From positions 98,175 to 162,174 of the forward strand of contig NZ_FYDL01000013.1 in assembly GCF_900187505.1 (NCBI RefSeq): 64,000 nucleotides of DNA, read 5' to 3'. Below are positions 60,265-64,000 of this stretch, piece by piece. Source of the DNA: Pseudomonas sp. Irchel s3h17 (lineage in GTDB: Bacteria; Pseudomonadota; Gammaproteobacteria; Pseudomonadales; Pseudomonadaceae). The translations under genes were made by a program, and so were the position numbers. The notes beneath the pieces were generated by a model. The model saw only the letters and a list, made by a program, of their open reading frames with translations, was not told where the DNA came from and searched no databases. Positions within the stretch are counted from its first letter, which is position 1; each line of letters starts with the position of its first letter.

Positions 60265-63200
60265 GCGGGCGATTCCTCGCGGGTCACGGAACGCCAGGAC
60301 GCTTCGAGCAGCGGACGGTAGAGCGCGTCACACCAGGCCTCAAAGGTTTCATCGGCAATCAGGGCGTTGTAATCGGCGAACTGGCGTGCCAACGCAGGGC
60401 TTTCCCGGCGCTCGCCTTCGCTGGTCAAGCCATCGCCCTCGTAGGCCTTGCGAGCCGCAGCCTGTGCTTTGACCGGATCAGTCTGGCCCAGCCAGGCGAA
60501 CGCCGTCTTGACCGCCACCGGCAGGGGCTGACGCATGCCCGACTGCCAGGCCTGCAGCAGATCGCCAAGGATCTGCCGCGCGGAGTGTTCATCCAGCGGG
60601 GCCAGTAGCAGGGTGTCGTCACTGGCGACCAGGCCCGTGGTCATCGGCAAGCCGCACGCGCAAGCCACCAGATGGTTGATCCACGGCCGGGTCAGCCGAT
60701 GCCATTTGCGCGTCTTGATCGAACCAATGCTGTTGGGGATCGTCGTGACCGACAAAAAGCCACCGTCGGCCCGCTGATGGAGCCCGCTGAGCCAGCCCTC
60801 CAGACTCACGCCATTGAGCTGCAGCGAAACCGGCAGCGCGCTGGTGTTCGGTGTGGGCCACAACGCCAGCAGCTGTTGATAACGCTGCACCAGATCCGGC
60901 AGCGGCTCGATCAACTCACGCTGCAGGCACTCACCGAAGCCGGCCATTGGCAGCAAGCCACTGTGTTGCAAGCGCTGGGCCTGGAGCTGCAAGGCTTGCT
61001 CGGGTTGATCCGGATGGCTCAGCGCCGCTTCCAGCAAGCTGTCGCTCAGGCTGTAGCGCTGCAGGGCATCGAGCACAAAGGGCTCTTCGTCTTCCAGGGG
61101 TGCCTGCGCCGATTCGAAAAACACTTTGAGGCGCTGACTGAAAAAGTGCCGCACTGGGTGGCGCAGGAAATCCTGAAGCTGCGCCAGGCTCAGCGGCTCT
61201 TCCTGAACATAGGGATCCAGCAGGACCGGCGCCTGGGAGTGAGGGCGATCCTCATGCAATAGCTGCCATTCCCGGGCGTAGCTGAACAGCTGATCACCTT
61301 CATGGAAATAACGTGCACTGAAGGGCTGCAGTGGATGCTCCTGGGTCATCGCCGCCAACAACTCTTGATCTTCATCCACACGTTTCCAGCCATTGGCCAG
61401 GTGATCACGCAACTGACCGATGAGCACCGATGCCGGGCGCTCGCTGTTGTCGCGAATACTGCGTCCGACCCAACTGATGTAGAGCTGATCGCGAGCCGAG
61501 AGCAAGGCTTCGAGCAGCAGGTAGCGATCGTCTTCTCGCCGCGAACGGTCACCGGGACGGTAGTCGCTGCCCATCAGGTCGAAGTCCAGTGGCGGTTGCG
61601 CACGCGGGTAGTCACCGTCGTTCATGCCCAGCAGGCATACCAGCTTGAACGGGATGGCGCGCATCGGCATCAAGGTGCAGAAATTCACTGCGCCGGCCAG
61701 GAACCGCTGGGACAAGCGCCCTTGATCGAGGCCGGCCAACCAGGCTTCACGCACGACGGTCAGCGGCAGCTCGTCGTGCAGGCCAACCGACTCGCAGGTC
61801 TCCAGCCAGGTTTCGCGCAGTAACTCGAGCTGGGCGAGCAGGTAGTCGTCGTGCTCATTGCTGGCCAGGAAAAATACCTGCATCAAGGCTTGCAGGCGCA
61901 CGCCCCATTGCTCGGGCGACGCCGGTCGTGACAACTCCTGGTGAGCAATCTGCAAGGCATCGAGCAAGGCCACCAACGGGCCGATCAGGGCCGCATCCAG
62001 GCCGCCGATTTCATCGTAGGGTTCGATGCCATCGCAGGCCTCGCCACTGCCCACGGCATAGCCCAGCAGCATGCGGCGCAAGCCAAAGCGCCAACTGTTT
62101 TGCTCGAGCTCACCCGGTAGCCCCAGGCCCGCACGCTGTTCGGCACTCATGCCCCAGCGAACACCCGCGCCTTCTATCCAGCGATGCAGCGTCGGCAGGT
62201 CGCGCTCTTGTACCCCGAATCGGGCCCGCAAGGCGGGCACGTCGAGCAAGTCGAGGATTTCACTGACCGGGAATCGGCTATCGGGCAACTTGAGCAAATG
62301 CTCGACGGCAATCAGCAGCGGGTCACGGCCACGCTGGCCCTGATCCGTCAGGGTGAACGGGATAAAGCGCCGATCCTCGCGTTCAAGCTGGCCGAATACC
62401 GCCCGAATGTGAGGCGCGTAGCTGTCGATGTCCGGCACCATCACAATCACATCCCGTGGGCGCAACTGAGGGTTGGCACTGAAGCGCGCAAGCAGCTGGT
62501 CATGGAGAATCTCCACTTCACGTTGTGCGCTATGGGCAATGTGAAAACGAATCGAATCGTCCTGCGTGAGGTCGATGGCCGGCCACAGCTGGCGGGTTTC
62601 ATTCAGCGGACGCAACTCCAGGATGTCGTCCTGCAGTTGGTTGAGCAGGGTGAACGGCGGGTTGTCGCTGAACAGGTCGATGCGGCCGTCGCGAAATGCC
62701 GAGCGGTAGCTGTTGGGGTCGTCATAGCTGTCGAGCAGGTTGATGTAGTCACGACCTTGCTTGCCCCAGGCCGCCAGCAATGGGTGTGCGTGCTGGTGCA
62801 GGGTCTGCGGGTCAAGCACAACGGGCATGCCGGCCTTGCGTGCCTGACGTTTGTATTGGTGCCTTAACAGGTCTTTATCGGCGACGATGTCTGCCCAATG
62901 GTGACGACATGGGTTATGCACGCACAACAGGACCTGGCTGAAACGCGCCAATCCAGCGAGGGCTTCCAGGGCTTGAGCGGGCAACGAAGAGATACCGAAA
63001 ACGATGACCCGGGACGGCAAGCCACGGGGGGCGGTGTCCAGGCGGGTGATGGTTTCAATGAACCGCTGGTGAACACCGGCACGACTTTGCGCCATGCCTT
63101 GTTCTCCCACATCCAGCAGCAACGCACGCCACAACTCGGCCTGCCAACAGTTAGCCGGTGTCAGCGGCTTGCTCTCGCCTCGGCCATTACGAAGCTGATG

Positions 63201-63713
63201 ACGTCCTGCTGCCCAGTCTTCCAGCCAGTCCGCACGGTAGACCTGATACTGGTCGAACAAGTCCGCCAGGCGCTCAGCCAATTGATAGCGCTTGCGCAGA
63301 TCGGTGTCGTTGGTCAGGAAGCGCTGCAGGGGCTCGAAGTGCGGCTGATTGATCAATTCCGGCAGCAATCGCATCAAACGCCAGGTCAGTGGCGCCTTGT
63401 CCAGCAAGGACTTGGCGGGGATCTCGTCGCGTCCCAGCACCAACCGATAGAGTTGCCACATAAAGCTGCCAGGCAACTGCACATCTATGGCCGCTGCAAT
63501 GCCGCAGCCGCCCATATCGTCGTCTTCAGGGTCTTCGGCCAAGGCCAACTTCAGCCATTGGGCGATGCCGTTGCTCTGCACCAGAGCAATTTCATTTTCC
63601 AGGGGCGCGAGCGGATAACGCCGCATCCAACTGACTACCAGACTACGCAGTTCATCCAGGCGATTGCCGTGGACCACCATAAAGCCAGCGCTGAGCAGCG
63701 AGGCGTCCGCCAT
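60261..63713 (-). CDS. recC: exodeoxyribonuclease V gamma subunit
   Basis: The 1150 residues, from ATG 63713 (MADASLLSAGFMVVHGNRLD), match RecC, the inactive-helicase subunit that recognises Chi and splits the strands. PLAPLENEIALVQSNGIAQW near residue 40 is the family N-terminal box. First gene of the recC-recB-recD operon, the pseudomonad order. It starts 165 bp from the 5S gene upstream on the same strand, with the rRNA terminator between. Confidence 0.95.
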   Translation of the reverse strand: MADASLLSAGFMVVHGNRLDELRSLVVSWMRRYPLAPLENEIALVQSNGIAQWLKLALAEDPEDDDMGGCGIAAAIDVQLPGSFMWQLYRLVLGRDEIPAKSLLDKAPLTWRLMRLLPELINQPHFEPLQRFLTNDTDLRKRYQLAERLADLFDQYQVYRADWLEDWAAGRHQLRNGRGESKPLTPANCWQAELWRALLLDVGEQGMAQSRAGVHQRFIETITRLDTAPRGLPSRVIVFGISSLPAQALEALAGLARFSQVLLCVHNPCRHHWADIVADKDLLRHQYKRQARKAGMPVVLDPQTLHQHAHPLLAAWGKQGRDYINLLDSYDDPNSYRSAFRDGRIDLFSDNPPFTLLNQLQDDILELRPLNETRQLWPAIDLTQDDSIRFHIAHSAQREVEILHDQLLARFSANPQLRPRDVIVMVPDIDSYAPHIRAVFGQLEREDRRFIPFTLTDQGQRGRDPLLIAVEHLLKLPDSRFPVSEILDLLDVPALRARFGVQERDLPTLHRWIEGAGVRWGMSAEQRAGLGLPGELEQNSWRFGLRRMLLGYAVGSGEACDGIEPYDEIGGLDAALIGPLVALLDALQIAHQELSRPASPEQWGVRLQALMQVFFLASNEHDDYLLAQLELLRETWLETCESVGLHDELPLTVVREAWLAGLDQGRLSQRFLAGAVNFCTLMPMRAIPFKLVCLLGMNDGDYPRAQPPLDFDLMGSDYRPGDRSRREDDRYLLLEALLSARDQLYISWVGRSIRDNSERPASVLIGQLRDHLANGWKRVDEDQELLAAMTQEHPLQPFSARYFHEGDQLFSYAREWQLLHEDRPHSQAPVLLDPYVQEEPLSLAQLQDFLRHPVRHFFSQRLKVFFESAQAPLEDEEPFVLDALQRYSLSDSLLEAALSHPDQPEQALQLQAQRLQHSGLLPMAGFGECLQRELIEPLPDLVQRYQQLLALWPTPNTSALPVSLQLNGVSLEGWLSGLHQRADGGFLSVTTIPNSIGSIKTRKWHRLTRPWINHLVACACGLPMTTGLVASDDTLLLAPLDEHSARQILGDLLQAWQSGMRQPLPVAVKTAFAWLGQTDPVKAQAAARKAYEGDGLTSEGERRESPALARQFADYNALIADETFEAWCDALYRPLLEASWRSVTREESPA

Positions 63714-63836
63714 GAGAGCTTCCTTGGAAATGTGCAAAAGCCAGGGTCGAACCTTAGCATTGTCAGGTGCCTGTGACAGCCTGAAGCAGTCCGGTGCGAT
63801 GGCAAGCGAGTGGAAACTTTTTCACGCACAAAAACA

Positions 63837-63868
63837 AAACCCCTACCTGCGTACGCAGATAGGGGTTT
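63837..63868 (-). terminator. rRNA operon terminator
   Basis: On the minus strand AAACCCCTATCTGCG pairs with CGCAGGTAGGGGTTT around a tiny loop and is followed by TGTTTTTG. It lies directly after the 5S gene and ahead of recC. Confidence 0.85.
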
Positions 63869-63878
63869 CGGAATTTAA

Positions 63879-63994
63879 TCTTGACGATGACCTACTCTCA
63901 CATGGGGAAACCCCACACTACCATCGGCGATGCATCGTTTCACTGCTGAGTTCGGGATGGGATCAGGTGGTTCCAATGCTCTATGGTCGTCAAG
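63879..63994 (-). rRNA. rrf: 5S ribosomal RNA
   Basis: The minus strand reads TTGACGACCATAGAGCATTG, then GAACCACCTGATCCCATCCC and GAACTCAGCAGTGAAACGAT, and ends GGTCATCGTCAAGA, the pseudomonad 5S sequence of about 116 nt with complementary ends. The 23S gene is expected just beyond the window. Confidence 0.96.
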
Positions 63995-64000
63995 AAATTC

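Noticed and set aside
1..64000. CRISPR arrays, integrases and insertion-sequence transposases
   Set aside because: No regularly spaced repeats with unique spacers and no DDE, serine or tyrosine recombinase were found; repeats present are REPINs and other palindromic elements.

Overview
The window is a chromosomal segment of a Pseudomonas, most likely of the P. fluorescens group. The evidence is a 5S rRNA of pseudomonad sequence at the right end, six REPIN-type palindrome doublets of the GAGGGAGCTTGCTCCC / GAGCGAGCTTGCTCGC kind, and pseudomonad gene sets (yfiRNB, kynBAU-kynR, antABC-antR, mmsAB, recCBD). The identification rests on recall of these families, not on a database search.

Layout. 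(1) About 1-6.9 kb is an accessory island with lower-GC stretches. It holds the start of a WYL-domain regulator and, diverging from it, a McrBC type IV restriction locus that has lost the AAA+ GTPase of McrB and the N-terminus of McrC. Next come two translationally coupled small genes (the first interrupted by TGA), an inovirus Gp2 / YfjJ-like gene with a degraded second copy, an AlpA regulator and a two-winged-helix protein with a palindromic operator. The alpA + yfjJ-like pairing is known from P4-like satellites and cryptic prophages such as CP4-57, which often carry defence cargo. No integrase is visible, so the element continues to the left or has decayed. (2) 6.9-16.8 kb: AraC regulator with a threonine-dehydratase-like enzyme, HxlR with a glutathione S-transferase, a 5'-truncated TonB siderophore receptor, a possible lipid A/envelope group (ArnT-like GT39, PAP2 phosphatase, histidine phosphatase) and an HBM-type chemoreceptor. 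(3) 17.1-28.7 kb: a phospholipase-C-like / DUF1302 / DUF1329 envelope operon. Then comes a three-gene operon of an AGPS-like FAD enzyme, a GlpD-like dehydrogenase and an FGGY kinase, with a divergent AraC regulator and a VOC protein. (4) 28.7-35.4 kb: repeat-rich stretches, D-aminoacylase with a remnant of its RpiR regulator, gamma-glutamyltransferase, a LysR regulator, and the quinone-redox pair MdaB and YgiN-like monooxygenase. (5) 35.4-46.5 kb: an essentially complete tryptophan-to-catechol pathway. KynA, KynB and KynU convert tryptophan to anthranilate, and AntABC converts anthranilate to catechol. KynR, AntR and two amino acid permeases are included. (6) 46.7-54.3 kb: a quinone reductase with a MerR regulator, a cupin, valine-catabolic mmsAB with a LysR regulator, and the yfiRNB c-di-GMP module. 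(7) 54.5-63.7 kb: the recC-recB-recD operon, followed by the 3' end of an rRNA operon (5S) on the minus strand.

The least-explained material is in the first 6.5 kb (rearranged McrBC, stop-interrupted small operon, perfect 16-bp palindrome, duplicated Gp2) and in the AGPS/GlpD/FGGY operon, whose substrate is not evident from sequence.
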